Origin: Flagellimonas ochracea
GTDB lineage: Bacteria > Bacteroidota > Bacteroidia > Flavobacteriales > Flavobacteriaceae
NCBI RefSeq assembly: GCF_009903685.1
Contig: NZ_JAAABI010000003.1
Span: 255,135 to 319,134, forward strand
Direction of reading: 5' to 3'
Length of the DNA: 64,000 bases
Each line of letters begins with the position of its first letter. The stretch's first letter is position 1. Shown piece by piece: positions 7,906-16,604 of the stretch. A model generated the notes under the pieces. The model saw only the letters and a program-made list of their open reading frames with translations. It was not told the DNA's origin and searched no databases. Position numbers and translations under genes: made by a program.

Positions 7906-9180
7906 ATGACTTTCCAAAATACCTTGGAGTGTGCGCAGGAGTTGGATGCAGCCGACCCACTGTCTAAATACCGAAAAGAATTTCACTATCCGCAAGTAAA
8001 CGGAAAAGATGTCATTTATTTCACTGGAAATTCTTTAGGACTTCAGCCAAAGTGTACACAAAAGTTTGTGGACGATGTCATGAAAGATTGGAGGGAATTG
8101 GCAGTGGAAGGCCATTTTTATGCGGATAAACCTTGGTGGGACTATCATGAGCGTTTGGCGGAGGGACTTGGCAAGGTTGTGGGCGCCCATCCAGAAGAGA
8201 TTTCGGTAATGAATACCCTTACGGTCAACCTACATCTTCTGATGGTGTCCTTCTACAGACCGACTAATAAGCGCTATAAAATTCTATGTGAAGAAAAGGC
8301 TTTTCCATCTGACCAGTATATGTTGCAAAGTCAGGTTAAATATCATGGTTTGGACCCAAAGGATGCCATTGTAGAGGTAAAAAAACGACCCGGAGAACAT
8401 TATTGGAGAACAGAAGATGTGGTCCATAAAATCAAAGAGGTCGGTGACGAATTGGCCTTGGTACTGATTGGCGGGGTCAATTACTATAATGGACAAGTGT
8501 TCAACATGAAAACCATAACCCAAGCCGGAAAATCGGTTGGCGCTTTTGTGGGATGGGATTTGGCCCATGCTGTCGGGAATGTTGACCTGAAACTGCACGA
8601 TTGGGGCGTTGATTTTGCCGCCTGGTGTAGCTACAAATACATGAACAGTGGTCCTGGCAATGCTTCGGGGATTTTTGTGCGTCAAAAACATTTGGGTAAA
8701 AAGGATATCCCCAGATTTGAGGGATGGTGGGGCACCAAAAAAGAAACTCGCTTTTTGATGCAACCAGAATTTGACCCGATAGAAACGGCGGACGCATGGC
8801 AGCTGAGCAATCCGCCCATATTGTCACTGGCTCCCTATCTCGCTTCTTTGGAATTGTTTGATGAGGTGGGTATGCAGGCCTTGATTCAAAAACAACAAAA
8901 CCTCACGGCTTTTCTGGAGTTTGTGCTATATGAAGTGGACAAAGAAGTGGAAAGCACTTTTGAAATCATTACACCCGAAGAACGAGGTTGCCAACTTTCG
9001 GTTTTCTTACATGGTGAGGGCAGGGCAATTTTTGACTATTTGATGAAAGAAGGTGTTATTGTGGACTGGAGAGAACCCAATGTTATTCGATTGGCTCCAG
9101 CACCATTCTATTGTTCCTTTACCGATATGTTTAATTTTGGGCAGATTTTGAAACAGGGAATTCTTCAAAAATCCGCTTGA
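7906..9180 (+). CDS. kynU: Kynureninase (PLP enzyme)
   Basis: 424 residues, full length for the family. The enzyme cleaves kynurenine to anthranilate, or 3-hydroxykynurenine to 3-hydroxyanthranilate, plus alanine. Family marks are FTGNSLGLQPK near residues 39-49, the PLP-contact segment FVGWDLAHAVGN, and the Schiff-base lysine K244 in AWCSYKYMNSGPG. Kynurenine 3-monooxygenase lies 7.4 kb downstream on the same strand, so the two consecutive steps of the pathway are encoded in this window, although not in one operon. An AraC regulator is convergent, its 3' end overlapping by 16 bases, and might control the pathway. Confidence 0.96.
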   Translation: MTFQNTLECAQELDAADPLSKYRKEFHYPQVNGKDVIYFTGNSLGLQPKCTQKFVDDVMKDWRELAVEGHFYADKPWWDYHERLAEGLGKVVGAHPEEISVMNTLTVNLHLLMVSFYRPTNKRYKILCEEKAFPSDQYMLQSQVKYHGLDPKDAIVEVKKRPGEHYWRTEDVVHKIKEVGDELALVLIGGVNYYNGQVFNMKTITQAGKSVGAFVGWDLAHAVGNVDLKLHDWGVDFAAWCSYKYMNSGPGNASGIFVRQKHLGKKDIPRFEGWWGTKKETRFLMQPEFDPIETADAWQLSNPPILSLAPYLASLELFDEVGMQALIQKQQNLTAFLEFVLYEVDKEVESTFEIITPEERGCQLSVFLHGEGRAIFDYLMKEGVIVDWREPNVIRLAPAPFYCSFTDMFNFGQILKQGILQKSA

Positions 9181-10028
9181 TATCTTGATTTGAGATATTG
9201 GGATGGAGTACATCCTTGATACTTTTTGAACTGTTTTGAAAAGTAAGAGGGATCATTAAAACCACATTGATACATCACACCCGTAATGGTGGTTTCCCCT
9301 CCGTTAAAGAATTCTACTGCTTTGCTCGTTCGAAATTCGTTTACAAAATCCAGAAAGCGCCGTTGAGTCATTTTTTTGAAAAAGCGACTAAAAGAATTGG
9401 GCGTAAGTCCCAATTGTGAAGAAATCACTTCCACCGAGACTTTGCCGTCGTGGTTTTTATTGATGTATTCAAAAATTTCTTCTAGTCGTTCAATTTCCTC
9501 TTTTCGATAATTGTCCATGGGTAGATTCTCAAAAAGAGGGGTGTAACCTCCACCCTTTGATAGCTGAAAAAGAATGGAGAGCAATTTGATAAGTCGCTGT
9601 GTGGAGTCAATCTCCCTAAAACTTTGGAAATCTTTCCATACCATTTGATGTGTCTGTTTATCAAAAATTAGGACTTGTTCAGATTTTTTTACCAGTTTCT
9701 GGATTTCGGAAAACTCGGGAAACACTTTCAATTTTTCTTCAAAAAAGTCCTTTCCAAATTGGATGACGATTTCGAGGTTGTCATCATGGTCTTTATTGCC
9801 AAAATCTCCATGGGGAATGTTTCCTGCCAGAAAAACCAATACGCCATTGGTGTAGGGTATTTTCTTTGGACCAATGTTCAATTGTCCAGTTCCATTTTTT
9901 ACATAGACCAGCTCGTATTCAGGATGAATGTGCCAACCTGCCGATTCACAATAATCCCCATTTTCATAGGTCTCGACCTTTAACGAAGTATTTGCACTTA
10001 GATTTATGGACTCAAACATAGGTTTCAT
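9165..10028 (-). CDS. AraC family transcriptional regulator with cupin sensor domain
   Basis: 287 residues. Residues about 15-100 form a cupin-type ligand-binding domain (SAGWHIHPEYELVYVKNG and then VFLAGNIPHGDFG), and about 185-285 hold the double helix-turn-helix of AraC, ending in the signature CGFNDPSYFSKQFKKYQGCT. The ligand is unknown; related proteins sense sugars or small aromatic compounds. Because it is convergent with kynU and near an MFS gene it may regulate either. Its start codon sits four bases from a perfect -7 box, so the message is probably leaderless. Confidence 0.9.
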   Translation of the reverse strand: MKPMFESINLSANTSLKVETYENGDYCESAGWHIHPEYELVYVKNGTGQLNIGPKKIPYTNGVLVFLAGNIPHGDFGNKDHDDNLEIVIQFGKDFFEEKLKVFPEFSEIQKLVKKSEQVLIFDKQTHQMVWKDFQSFREIDSTQRLIKLLSILFQLSKGGGYTPLFENLPMDNYRKEEIERLEEIFEYINKNHDGKVSVEVISSQLGLTPNSFSRFFKKMTQRRFLDFVNEFRTSKAVEFFNGGETTITGVMYQCGFNDPSYFSKQFKKYQGCTPSQYLKSRYQADF

Positions 10029-10032
10029 AGGT

Positions 10033-10040
10033 CAAAAATA
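10033..10040 (-). promoter_or_regulatory. -7 box of the AraC gene, adjacent to the start codon
   Basis: Minus strand TATTTTTG followed by ACCT and then the ATG at 10028. The expected transcription start coincides with the start codon. Confidence 0.55.
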
Positions 10041-10153
10041 ACATATATGGATATTTTTTGTTATCAAAAGGAATGAAATGTTTTGTAATTGGCATATTAT
10101 GTGCTAAACAGTGTGAGTTTAGTGTGGTTAATTTGCTTTGATATTTTTTCCGT

Positions 10154-11299
10154 ATGAGATCATTGCTGCTAATTTTTTCCAAAGCACGATACTTTGCCCC
10201 GGCCTGGGTATTTACAAGCCTGAATATTTGGTTTGGAACATGGGCAATTTATATCCCGAGTGTTAAAGAAAGATTGGAAATTGGCAAAGCCGATTTGGGT
10301 ATCGCCCTCTTTTGCCTATCCCTTGGCGTGTTCACCATTTTTCCATTGGCACCAAAGATTATAAATAAGCTTGGGGTTGGTAAGGCAACTTGGTTTGGGG
10401 TGCTTTTATGCAGCGTAACCGCACTTTTTCCTCTTATGGCTCCCAATTACCATGTTTTAATGGCAAGTCTTTTCTTTTTTGGAATGGCCAATGGCATTAC
10501 TGATATTTCGATGAATACCTTGGTTACCGAAATTGAAAAGGAAGATAAAAAGAATTTCATGTCTGCTGCGCATGGTTTCTTCAGCTTGGGAGGTATTTTG
10601 GTTGGGTTGGGCAGCTTTCTAATTCCCTTTATTGGAAGTCCTTTATTGCACATGGGAATTACTGTAGCTGTTGTATTGCTTATCAATGTTATTTTCTATA
10701 GAAATTATATTCATATTGTAGCGGCTCCGGTAGAGAAAGAACCTTTTAGTTTTGGGCTTTTCAAGCCACTGCTGCTGTTGGGAATCATTGGTTTTATAGC
10801 GATGGCCAGCGAAGGTGCCATTGTGGATTGGAGTGGTCTTTACCTTCAGGAAATCACTAAGGCTCCAGAAGCATTTATCGGGTCAGGATTTTTGGCTTTT
10901 TCCTTTGCTATGACACTAGGAAGATTTTTAGGTGACGGTATCAGCGAACGCCTGGGTTCAGTTAAAATAGTAACTGTGGGAGCAATTGTGGCTATTTTAG
11001 GCTATGGTTTAGTGCTATCTGAGCACACCCTGTTGGCGATTTTTGGTTTTGCTTTGAACGGCTTGGGCTTTTCGGTCATGGTCCCTGAATTGTTCCGAAT
11101 AGGCGGGAACGTTAGAGGGGTGGATTCCTCCCAGGGGGTTTCCTTTATCGCAGGCACCGGATACACCGGGTTTTTAGTAGGTCCTGTGATTTTGGGATTT
11201 CTGGCCGAAAGCTCTTCACTATCCCTCAGTTTTTATGCCCTTTTGGGTGCTGCTTTTTTTGTGCTTGCAGTCACTTTTTTTCTTCGTTCACGCCGGTAG
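10154..11299 (+). CDS. MFS transporter
   Basis: 381 residues, strongly hydrophobic with 12 predicted membrane segments. The opening (WVFTSLNIWFGTWAIYIPSV) and the helix 2-3 loop followed by LAPKIINKLGVGKA match the YbjJ/fucose-permease-like branch of the major facilitator superfamily. A second-half repeat FLGDGISERLGSVKIV mirrors the first-half loop. The substrate is not predictable; sugars or drug-like compounds are transported by relatives. It is divergent from the AraC gene with 125 bases between them, so a shared control region is possible. Confidence 0.85.
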   Translation: MRSLLLIFSKARYFAPAWVFTSLNIWFGTWAIYIPSVKERLEIGKADLGIALFCLSLGVFTIFPLAPKIINKLGVGKATWFGVLLCSVTALFPLMAPNYHVLMASLFFFGMANGITDISMNTLVTEIEKEDKKNFMSAAHGFFSLGGILVGLGSFLIPFIGSPLLHMGITVAVVLLINVIFYRNYIHIVAAPVEKEPFSFGLFKPLLLLGIIGFIAMASEGAIVDWSGLYLQEITKAPEAFIGSGFLAFSFAMTLGRFLGDGISERLGSVKIVTVGAIVAILGYGLVLSEHTLLAIFGFALNGLGFSVMVPELFRIGGNVRGVDSSQGVSFIAGTGYTGFLVGPVILGFLAESSSLSLSFYALLGAAFFVLAVTFFLRSRR

Positions 11300-11304
11300 C
11301 ACAA

Positions 11305-11985
11305 TCATTCCATTTTAATGACTAAATCCGTGAAGTTTAAACTGTAATCAGCTTCAATTTTTCGATGGTCTTGGGGAAGTTTTAGTCCTTCGAAATCTCC
11401 ATATTTTTCCCATGTTGTTGACAAAGAGGGCTCTTCTTGGTTCCCTTTTCTAAATGTCCATTCGCGAATTAAAAAGTCATCGCTAAAATAGAAATCGTAG
11501 GCATCACCAGGTGTATATCCACCTTCATTGGTATATACGATGGTCAATTTTTGCATTTTTGCATCACTTATCGGAGCCTTTTGGTCCACCGAATGCTCGA
11601 AGCTATAGTTGCCTGAATCCCAAATTAAATTAAAAGGGGCCAGCAGCCAATACCGGTCATTTATAAAACCAGCATTCACTTTGTGGGCAATGCTGTCCAT
11701 GGCATTTCGGTTGTAAATCAAGGTGTCGTTTTGTGAAATGGCAGTGATGCTGTTTTCCTTCGGTTTCCAAATCCAAGTTCGTTCAAAATGTGTGGAATCC
11801 CTATCCACATTAAATGTAAACTTGATTTCAGAAACAGCATCCCATTGATTATAACCATGTGCAAGAGCTATTTTCTCCGGAATACTCAAGGGGATATTTT
11901 CTTGGGAATTGGAATTTTTTTGAGGGTTCTTGCAGCTCAAGAAGAGGAAAACCATTACAAAAGCTGCACTTATATTGTTTTTCAC
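11305..11985 (-). CDS. Predicted lipoprotein of unknown function
   Basis: 226 residues from a GTG at 11985. This start gives a normal lipoprotein signal (VKNNISAAFVMVFLFLSCKN, lipobox LFLS-C), while the longer frame to 12030 spoils it. The mature protein has many aromatic residues and repeated beta-strand-like stretches such as DFYFSDDFLIREWTFRKG and TWEKYGDFEGLKLP, suggesting an outer-membrane-anchored beta-rich fold similar in look to LolA/LolB-type lipid-binding proteins; that resemblance is weak. It converges on the MFS gene with only five bases between stops. Confidence 0.75.
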   Translation of the reverse strand: MKNNISAAFVMVFLFLSCKNPQKNSNSQENIPLSIPEKIALAHGYNQWDAVSEIKFTFNVDRDSTHFERTWIWKPKENSITAISQNDTLIYNRNAMDSIAHKVNAGFINDRYWLLAPFNLIWDSGNYSFEHSVDQKAPISDAKMQKLTIVYTNEGGYTPGDAYDFYFSDDFLIREWTFRKGNQEEPSLSTTWEKYGDFEGLKLPQDHRKIEADYSLNFTDLVIKME

Positions 11986-11997
11986 GGTGTTTTTTTC

Positions 11998-12005
11998 CAA
12001 AGATA
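11998..12005 (-). promoter_or_regulatory. -7 box of the lipoprotein gene
   Basis: Minus strand TATCTTTG, exact consensus, 12 bases before the GTG at 11985. It lies inside the longer frame and so supports the GTG start. Confidence 0.5.
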
Positions 12006-12140
12006 ATGCCCAAAGGATGAATTGAATCATTCAAAGCTTCACTTTTTCCATTTACACTATTTGATACGGACATTTGATTGTGGTCTTCATTTAATTCCTG
12101 CAAAGTGTGCATTTGTGGGATGACTTCCTCGGAATTTGAT

Positions 12141-12148
12141 TATTTTTG
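12141..12148 (+). promoter_or_regulatory. -7 box of the clpP-like gene
   Basis: TATTTTTG, exact consensus, 22 bases before the ATG at 12171. Confidence 0.5.
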
Positions 12149-12170
12149 ACACGTTCAACAAATAATAAAA

Positions 12171-12719
12171 ATGAGTTCAAAAAAAGGAAAAGTACAAGAC
12201 TTGATTGGGGAAAGATTGTTGGAAGAGCGCAAAGTCTTTTTGTGGGGCATGGTGGATGATGATTCCGCGAAACATGTAATTGACCGCTTACTCTATCTAG
12301 ACCTTATCAACAATAAGGAAATTCAATTGATCATCAATAGTCCTGGTGGCTATGTAACTTCGGGATTTGCCATCTATGATACCATCAAACAGATAAAAAG
12401 TCCTGTTTCCACAGTTTGTTCAGGTCTTGCTGCTTCCATGGGTTCCATTCTCTTATCGGTAGGTGAAAAAGGAAGACGATTTATTCAGCCACATGCTCGG
12501 GTCATGATTCATCAACCTAGTGGAGGAGCTCAAGGACAGGCCTCTAATATTGAGATACAAGCCAGGGAAATTATAAAAACCAAGGAGCTTGGAGCCAAAA
12601 TACTGGCCGATAATTGCGGACAATCCTTTGATAAGGTAATGAAGGATTTTGATCGTGATTTTTGGATGGGCGCCGAAGAATCCATTGAATATGGTATTGT
12701 GGACGATATCCTAAAATAA
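12171..12719 (+). CDS. ClpP-family ATP-dependent serine protease subunit
   Basis: 182 residues without propeptide. The catalytic triad is complete: Ser89 in GLAASMGS, His114 in VMIHQP, and Asp163 in DRDFWMGAEE. INSPGG at 55-60 builds the oxyanion region. The protein is shorter and more divergent than the canonical ClpP, and no clpX or tig gene is adjacent, so it is likely the second ClpP paralogue that many flavobacteria carry as a solitary gene, presumably co-assembling with ClpX or ClpA in the cytoplasm. It has its own promoter box and terminator. Confidence 0.9.
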   Translation: MSSKKGKVQDLIGERLLEERKVFLWGMVDDDSAKHVIDRLLYLDLINNKEIQLIINSPGGYVTSGFAIYDTIKQIKSPVSTVCSGLAASMGSILLSVGEKGRRFIQPHARVMIHQPSGGAQGQASNIEIQAREIIKTKELGAKILADNCGQSFDKVMKDFDRDFWMGAEESIEYGIVDDILK

Positions 12720-12744
12720 ACGCTGGCCTCTGGTCATAAAAAGG

Positions 12745-12776
12745 AAAGTCCTTCACAAAAACTTGTGAAGGACTTT
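12745..12776. terminator. Bidirectional terminator between clpP-like and photolyase genes
   Basis: A perfect 14-bp inverted repeat (12745-12758 with 12763-12776) around an AAAC loop. The T-ended arms on both strands suit it to stop clpP transcription on the plus strand and possibly photolyase transcription on the minus strand. Confidence 0.85.
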
Positions 12777-12859
12777 TAATATATATGGACGCCGAAGCGG
12801 AATATTTATAATATTTACGGCAAAACCGGTGCCAGAAGATTTTAAAGAGATGTTAAAAG

Positions 12860-14392
12860 TTAAAACTCATCAGGGTGTTCAATGATCTCCCGAGCTCGTT
12901 TCTGTATTTCTTCCAATTCTTTTTTGTCTTTTTTATCGAGTAAACTTAGCATCATGGACATACGATGATTATCCTCAAAGAACGCTCTTTTTTCTTCTAA
13001 AAAGTTCCAATATAGGGCGTTAAAAGGACAGGCGTTTTCTTCTGTTTTCTTTGAAATGTGGTACTTGCACCCTTTACAATAATTTCCCATTTTATTTATG
13101 TAGTTGGCGCTGCTCACATAAGGTTTGGTGGCAATAATTCCCCCATCTGCATATTGACTCATGCCACGGGTGTTTGTAATTTCTACCCATTCGATGGCAT
13201 CGATGTATACGCCAAGATACCACGCATCCACTTCGCTAGGGTCTGTTTGGGTTAGGAGAGCAAAGTTTCCGATGATCATCAGGCGCTGTATGTGATGGGC
13301 ATAAGCTTCTTCCAAACTCTGCGATATGGATTGTTTAAGACAGTTCATCTGAGTTTTGCCCGTCCAAAAGAACTCAGGCAGTGGGTTTTTATTTTCCAGC
13401 CCGTTCAATTCGGCGTAGCCCGGCATCTCTTTCCAATAAACGCCACGCATATATTCACGCCACCCAAGGATTTGTCTGATGAATCCCTCTACTTGTGAAA
13501 TGTGGATATCGTCCTGGTTGGCATAAAAAAATTCCAAAACTCCATCCACAACTTCTTTTGGGGATATCATTTTGGTATTCATGGCGAAGGAGAGTCTAGA
13601 GTGGAAGAGAAATCTTTCATCGGTATGAAAGGCATCTTGATAGTCCCCAAAATATTTCAGAAGATGGTTACAGAAAAAATCCAAAAGTGATAAACATTCT
13701 TCTCGGGTTGTTGGCCAGGGATATTTTTTGGGATCAATCGCTCCAAAGGTCTTTACACCTGCTTCTTCAATTTCTGTGACCAGAGTGGTCACATTACGGT
13801 CAAAACGCAGTTCATTTGGTATTTCTGGAGAACCTTTCCATTTTTTGCGGTTACTCTGATCAAAGTTCCATTGGCCACCCTCCGGTTGTCCATTTTGTAC
13901 CAGGATTTCATGCTTCTTGCGCATCATACGATAGAAATTTTCCATCAGCAACTGTTTTTTTTCCTTGAAAAAATTACGAAGCTCCATGCGTGTTGTATAA
14001 AAGTGCTCTGTATCAAAGGCTTCGGAAGTTATATCCAGCGCCTTGCAGATTTTTTTTAGCTGTTCATCCAATCGGTATTCATCAGGTAATTGGTATTCAA
14101 ATTTTTCGATGTTGTTTTCGTCAACATATCTTGTGATTATTTTTTCCAGTTCATGTGCATTTTCCGAGTCACCAATTTTAAAATAGTGCACTTGATGGCC
14201 TTTCTTTTCGAGGTTTGAAGCAAAATTTCGAATGGCCAAAAAGAAACCGACCACTTTCTGTATATGGTGTTTCACATAGTCGGTTTCTTGCCGCATCTCT
14301 GCCATTAGGTAGTACACATTTTCATCTACCTCATTAAACCAGCTATGGTTGATGTTGAGTTGATCACCAAGTATCAGTCTAAGCGTTTTCAT
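12860..14392 (-). CDS. Iron-sulfur bacterial cryptochrome/photolyase (FeS-BCP, PhrB-type (6-4) photolyase)
   Basis: 510 residues from the ATG at 14392, opening MKTLRLILGDQLNINHSWF, the fixed start of the DPRP/PhrB family. Four cysteines at 351, 439, 442 and 455 (CLKQS, YCKGCKYH and ACPFNALYW) coincide almost to the residue with the [4Fe-4S] ligands known for Agrobacterium PhrB (350, 438, 441, 454). The family repairs UV (6-4) photoproducts using FAD and a lumazine antenna. It is the last gene of the light-repair cluster, starting four bases after the CRY-DASH stop. The longer frame to 14584 overlaps CRY-DASH and is not used. Confidence 0.93.
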   Translation of the reverse strand: MKTLRLILGDQLNINHSWFNEVDENVYYLMAEMRQETDYVKHHIQKVVGFFLAIRNFASNLEKKGHQVHYFKIGDSENAHELEKIITRYVDENNIEKFEYQLPDEYRLDEQLKKICKALDITSEAFDTEHFYTTRMELRNFFKEKKQLLMENFYRMMRKKHEILVQNGQPEGGQWNFDQSNRKKWKGSPEIPNELRFDRNVTTLVTEIEEAGVKTFGAIDPKKYPWPTTREECLSLLDFFCNHLLKYFGDYQDAFHTDERFLFHSRLSFAMNTKMISPKEVVDGVLEFFYANQDDIHISQVEGFIRQILGWREYMRGVYWKEMPGYAELNGLENKNPLPEFFWTGKTQMNCLKQSISQSLEEAYAHHIQRLMIIGNFALLTQTDPSEVDAWYLGVYIDAIEWVEITNTRGMSQYADGGIIATKPYVSSANYINKMGNYCKGCKYHISKKTEENACPFNALYWNFLEEKRAFFEDNHRMSMMLSLLDKKDKKELEEIQKRAREIIEHPDEF

Positions 14393-14396
14393 AAAA

Positions 14397-15695
14397 TCAA
14401 AATAAAGTGGGTTGTAGCCAAAGCTTCTGAAATTTACCGTTTGGGTCGTACATTTCTGCTTGTCGTCTTGTGTTAAACTTTCTATTTCTTGGGTCGTTGC
14501 CAACACCACTGTTGTACATCCAATTTCCCCAGTTGCTGTGCACATCATAATCCAAAAGCAAGGATTCGAAGTAGGCTGCACCAATCCTCCAGTCCTGCTC
14601 TAAATGCTTGGACCAATAACTGGCGACGTTTTGTCGTCCACGATTGCTCATCCAACCAGTAAACCTTAACTCTTCCATGTTGGCATTCACAAAAGGGTCT
14701 TCAGTTTGAGCTCCAATCCATGCATTTTTTGTTTTTTCATCACTGCCCCATGAGTATATTTTGTCCAGAATACCCTCAATCCTAAATATTTGATTTCCAT
14801 ATTTAAGGGAAATGTATTTGAAAAAATCACGCCAGATAAGTTCAAAAATCAACCAGTAAGTATCCTTGTTTTTTTCAATTTGGTCCTCAAATTTTTTTAC
14901 TTCCCAGTAGATAGTTCTAGGGGAGATGCTCCCATTGGCAAGCCATGGAGAAAATTTGGAACTGTAATCCGTCCCAATCAGTCCGTTACGGGTCCGTTTG
15001 TAGAAAGCCAATTTTTTGGTCTCCCAAAAGTAGTTTTCAAGCCGTTTCTTCGCTTCATTTTCTCCCCCTTTAAAGGGAAAGGCACTTCTGCTGTCGGTTT
15101 CAAAATCTTCAAGTCCCAATTCTTTTAAAGAAGGAAGCACCGTGTCGTTCTCAACAAGGTTATATTTCCCTTTGGGCTGAATTGCGGGAAGCGTAGGTCG
15201 AACGGCAATCACTTTCTCACATTTTTTTCGGAAATGCGTAAAAACATTGGGGATGGTTTGATAGGTGGGGTATGGTATATCCTCTGGATGGAACAAAAAC
15301 TGGCCAAAAGTCTCTACGAATGAAATTTTCGAGCCTAAATTTTTTCTAACTTCATGCAGGACCTTGATTTCTTCACTGGTCCATTCTTTTTGGAGAAAAA
15401 TGGTATCAATTTGATGGTCACTAACCAAGTTTGGAAGAATCGCTTCGGGTTTGGCGTGATATACAAAGAGAGTGATATTAAGTCTTTGGAGGTTTCCTCG
15501 AAGTTGGGTAACCGTTTGTAAAAGAAACTTAGCCCTGAATTTTTCGGTTTTCTTGAAGCCAAAAGTACTTGTTTCATAATGTCTGGGATCAAAGAAATAG
15601 ACAGCTATGACCTTATCGCCCTTAAAGGCTTTCATTATACTATGATTGTCAGATACTCTTAAATCGTTCCTAAACCAAATCAGGTTGTTTTGCAT
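14397..15695 (-). CDS. DASH-type cryptochrome / single-strand DNA photolyase
   Basis: 432 residues from the ATG at 15695 ([19 protein letters not shown]); another in-frame ATG at 15722 adds nine residues. The N-terminal photolyase antenna domain is followed by the FAD-binding helical domain, with [50 protein letters not shown] and the [17 protein letters not shown] block that is specific for the CRY-DASH class. It repairs cyclobutane dimers in single-stranded or looped DNA and may sense blue light. The 5' end overlaps the small DUF2256 gene, and the FeS photolyase follows after four bases. Confidence 0.94.
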   Translation of the reverse strand: MQNNLIWFRNDLRVSDNHSIMKAFKGDKVIAVYFFDPRHYETSTFGFKKTEKFRAKFLLQTVTQLRGNLQRLNITLFVYHAKPEAILPNLVSDHQIDTIFLQKEWTSEEIKVLHEVRKNLGSKISFVETFGQFLFHPEDIPYPTYQTIPNVFTHFRKKCEKVIAVRPTLPAIQPKGKYNLVENDTVLPSLKELGLEDFETDSRSAFPFKGGENEAKKRLENYFWETKKLAFYKRTRNGLIGTDYSSKFSPWLANGSISPRTIYWEVKKFEDQIEKNKDTYWLIFELIWRDFFKYISLKYGNQIFRIEGILDKIYSWGSDEKTKNAWIGAQTEDPFVNANMEELRFTGWMSNRGRQNVASYWSKHLEQDWRIGAAYFESLLLDYDVHSNWGNWMYNSGVGNDPRNRKFNTRRQAEMYDPNGKFQKLWLQPTLF

Positions 15696-15831
15696 TTTGT
15701 TTTGATTTTCTGCAACCTTCACTGCAATATTTCACTTCATCCCAATTGCTTTCCCATTTTTTTCTCCAAGAAAATGGCCTTTTACAGACAACACATATTT
15801 TAGTGGGAAGGTTAATCTTTTTGTGGGCCAT
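15670..15831 (-). CDS. DUF2256 small zinc-finger-like protein
   Basis: 53 residues, [20 protein letters not shown] at the N-terminus, then [10 protein letters not shown] and [10 protein letters not shown]. Cysteines 13 and 16 (CxxC) and 36 and 40 (CxxxC) form a probable zinc knuckle, and the pattern K-x-C-x-x-C-x-R-P-F-x-W-R-K-K-W is diagnostic of DUF2256. Its start overlaps the flavin reductase stop by 20 bases and its end overlaps the CRY-DASH start by 26 bases (53 if the longer start is used), so it is held inside the cluster by translational coupling. From memory, DUF2256 genes tend to sit beside cryptochrome/photolyase genes in other bacteria; function is unknown, and nucleic-acid or photolyase binding is only a suggestion. 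Confidence 0.88.
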   Translation of the reverse strand: MAHKKINLPTKICVVCKRPFSWRKKWESNWDEVKYCSEGCRKSKQNAKQPDLV

Positions 15832-16465
15832 TCAAAAGGGATTTTGACTTTTGGTTGGGGCGTGCATACTCCAAACGATCCAGTATTTTTGGCAATGCAT
15901 AGCCATCAAGACCTATTATAGACATGATGTTGGCCCGATCTAGGTGTACCCAATGGTCTTGGTGCAAGAGTTCGGAAGCCACATAAATGTGCTCAACTGC
16001 ACCTACTACCATAATACATCCATTTTCCTTGATAGTGTACTCGTTCACATAGCGACATCCTATTTGAACCGGGCTCTGCTTCACGTAGGGAGTTGAAAAG
16101 CCATCCTTGTAGGTTTCCTCAAAAGAGGTAATTGAAAATTCAGATATGTTCACAGGATATTTTGCTGAGGTATGATGTGCCTCTCGATACATTTCTTTTG
16201 TTATCGCATTCAAGGTATAACTTGAGGTTGCCTTTAGATTGTCATATGTGTGCCTTTCCACGGTTAAAGGCCTTAAAATAAAACCGAGAAGTGCAGGGCT
16301 ACTGCCCAAATGGAAAACGGAATTGAAAACAGCCAGATTGGTACTCCCTGAAAGTGAAGAGGAGCCAATTAAATGGGCCGACTTATAGCCCGAAATTGAA
16401 TTGATCAAATGAGATCGCTGACGTGACGGCAGATGTTCCAAGTCTGCTTTGGTAAAGTACTTCAT
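15812..16465 (-). CDS. Flavin reductase-like domain protein (DIM6/NTAB family)
   Basis: 217 residues from the ATG at 16465 ([20 protein letters not shown]). The split-barrel FMN-binding fold is shown by [20 protein letters not shown], followed by [19 protein letters not shown] and a C-terminal GLDGYALP. Such proteins bind FMN and either reduce free flavin with NAD(P)H or act as flavin-dependent oxidoreductases. It is the first gene of the light-repair cluster, overlapping DUF2256, so supply or reduction of flavin for the two downstream photolyases is a plausible role. It is divergent from the kynurenine monooxygenase gene. Confidence 0.9.
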   Translation of the reverse strand: MKYFTKADLEHLPSRQRSHLINSISGYKSAHLIGSSSLSGSTNLAVFNSVFHLGSSPALLGFILRPLTVERHTYDNLKATSSYTLNAITKEMYREAHHTSAKYPVNISEFSITSFEETYKDGFSTPYVKQSPVQIGCRYVNEYTIKENGCIMVVGAVEHIYVASELLHQDHWVHLDRANIMSIIGLDGYALPKILDRLEYARPNQKSKSLLNGPQKD

Positions 16466-16564
16466 ATATTTGTTTAATAAAAATACAAAAAGAATAAACA
16501 AAAAATGAATGTTTAACCTTTTTTTTGTTTTTTAGAGGGGATTATCGCCAATTTTCAAATTGCT

Positions 16565-16572
16565 TATTTTTG
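16565..16572 (+). promoter_or_regulatory. -7 box of the kynurenine monooxygenase gene
   Basis: TATTTTTG, exact consensus, 32 bases before the ATG at 16605. It lies inside the longer frame that opens at 16560, which argues for the 16605 start. Confidence 0.5.
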
Positions 16573-16604
16573 ATGTTCAACAAGAAAGAGCCCTGGGGGC
16601 ATTT

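Noticed and set aside
11849-12112. 87-codon minus frame across the leader of the lipoprotein gene
   Set aside because: Its first 45 residues look protein-like, but the rest overlaps the lipoprotein in another frame and a perfect -7 box lies within it. The GTG-started lipoprotein explains the region better.
13292-14059. Several 60-70 codon plus-strand frames opposite the FeS photolyase
   Set aside because: All lie antisense to a gene whose four cluster cysteines and length match the family; treated as shadows.
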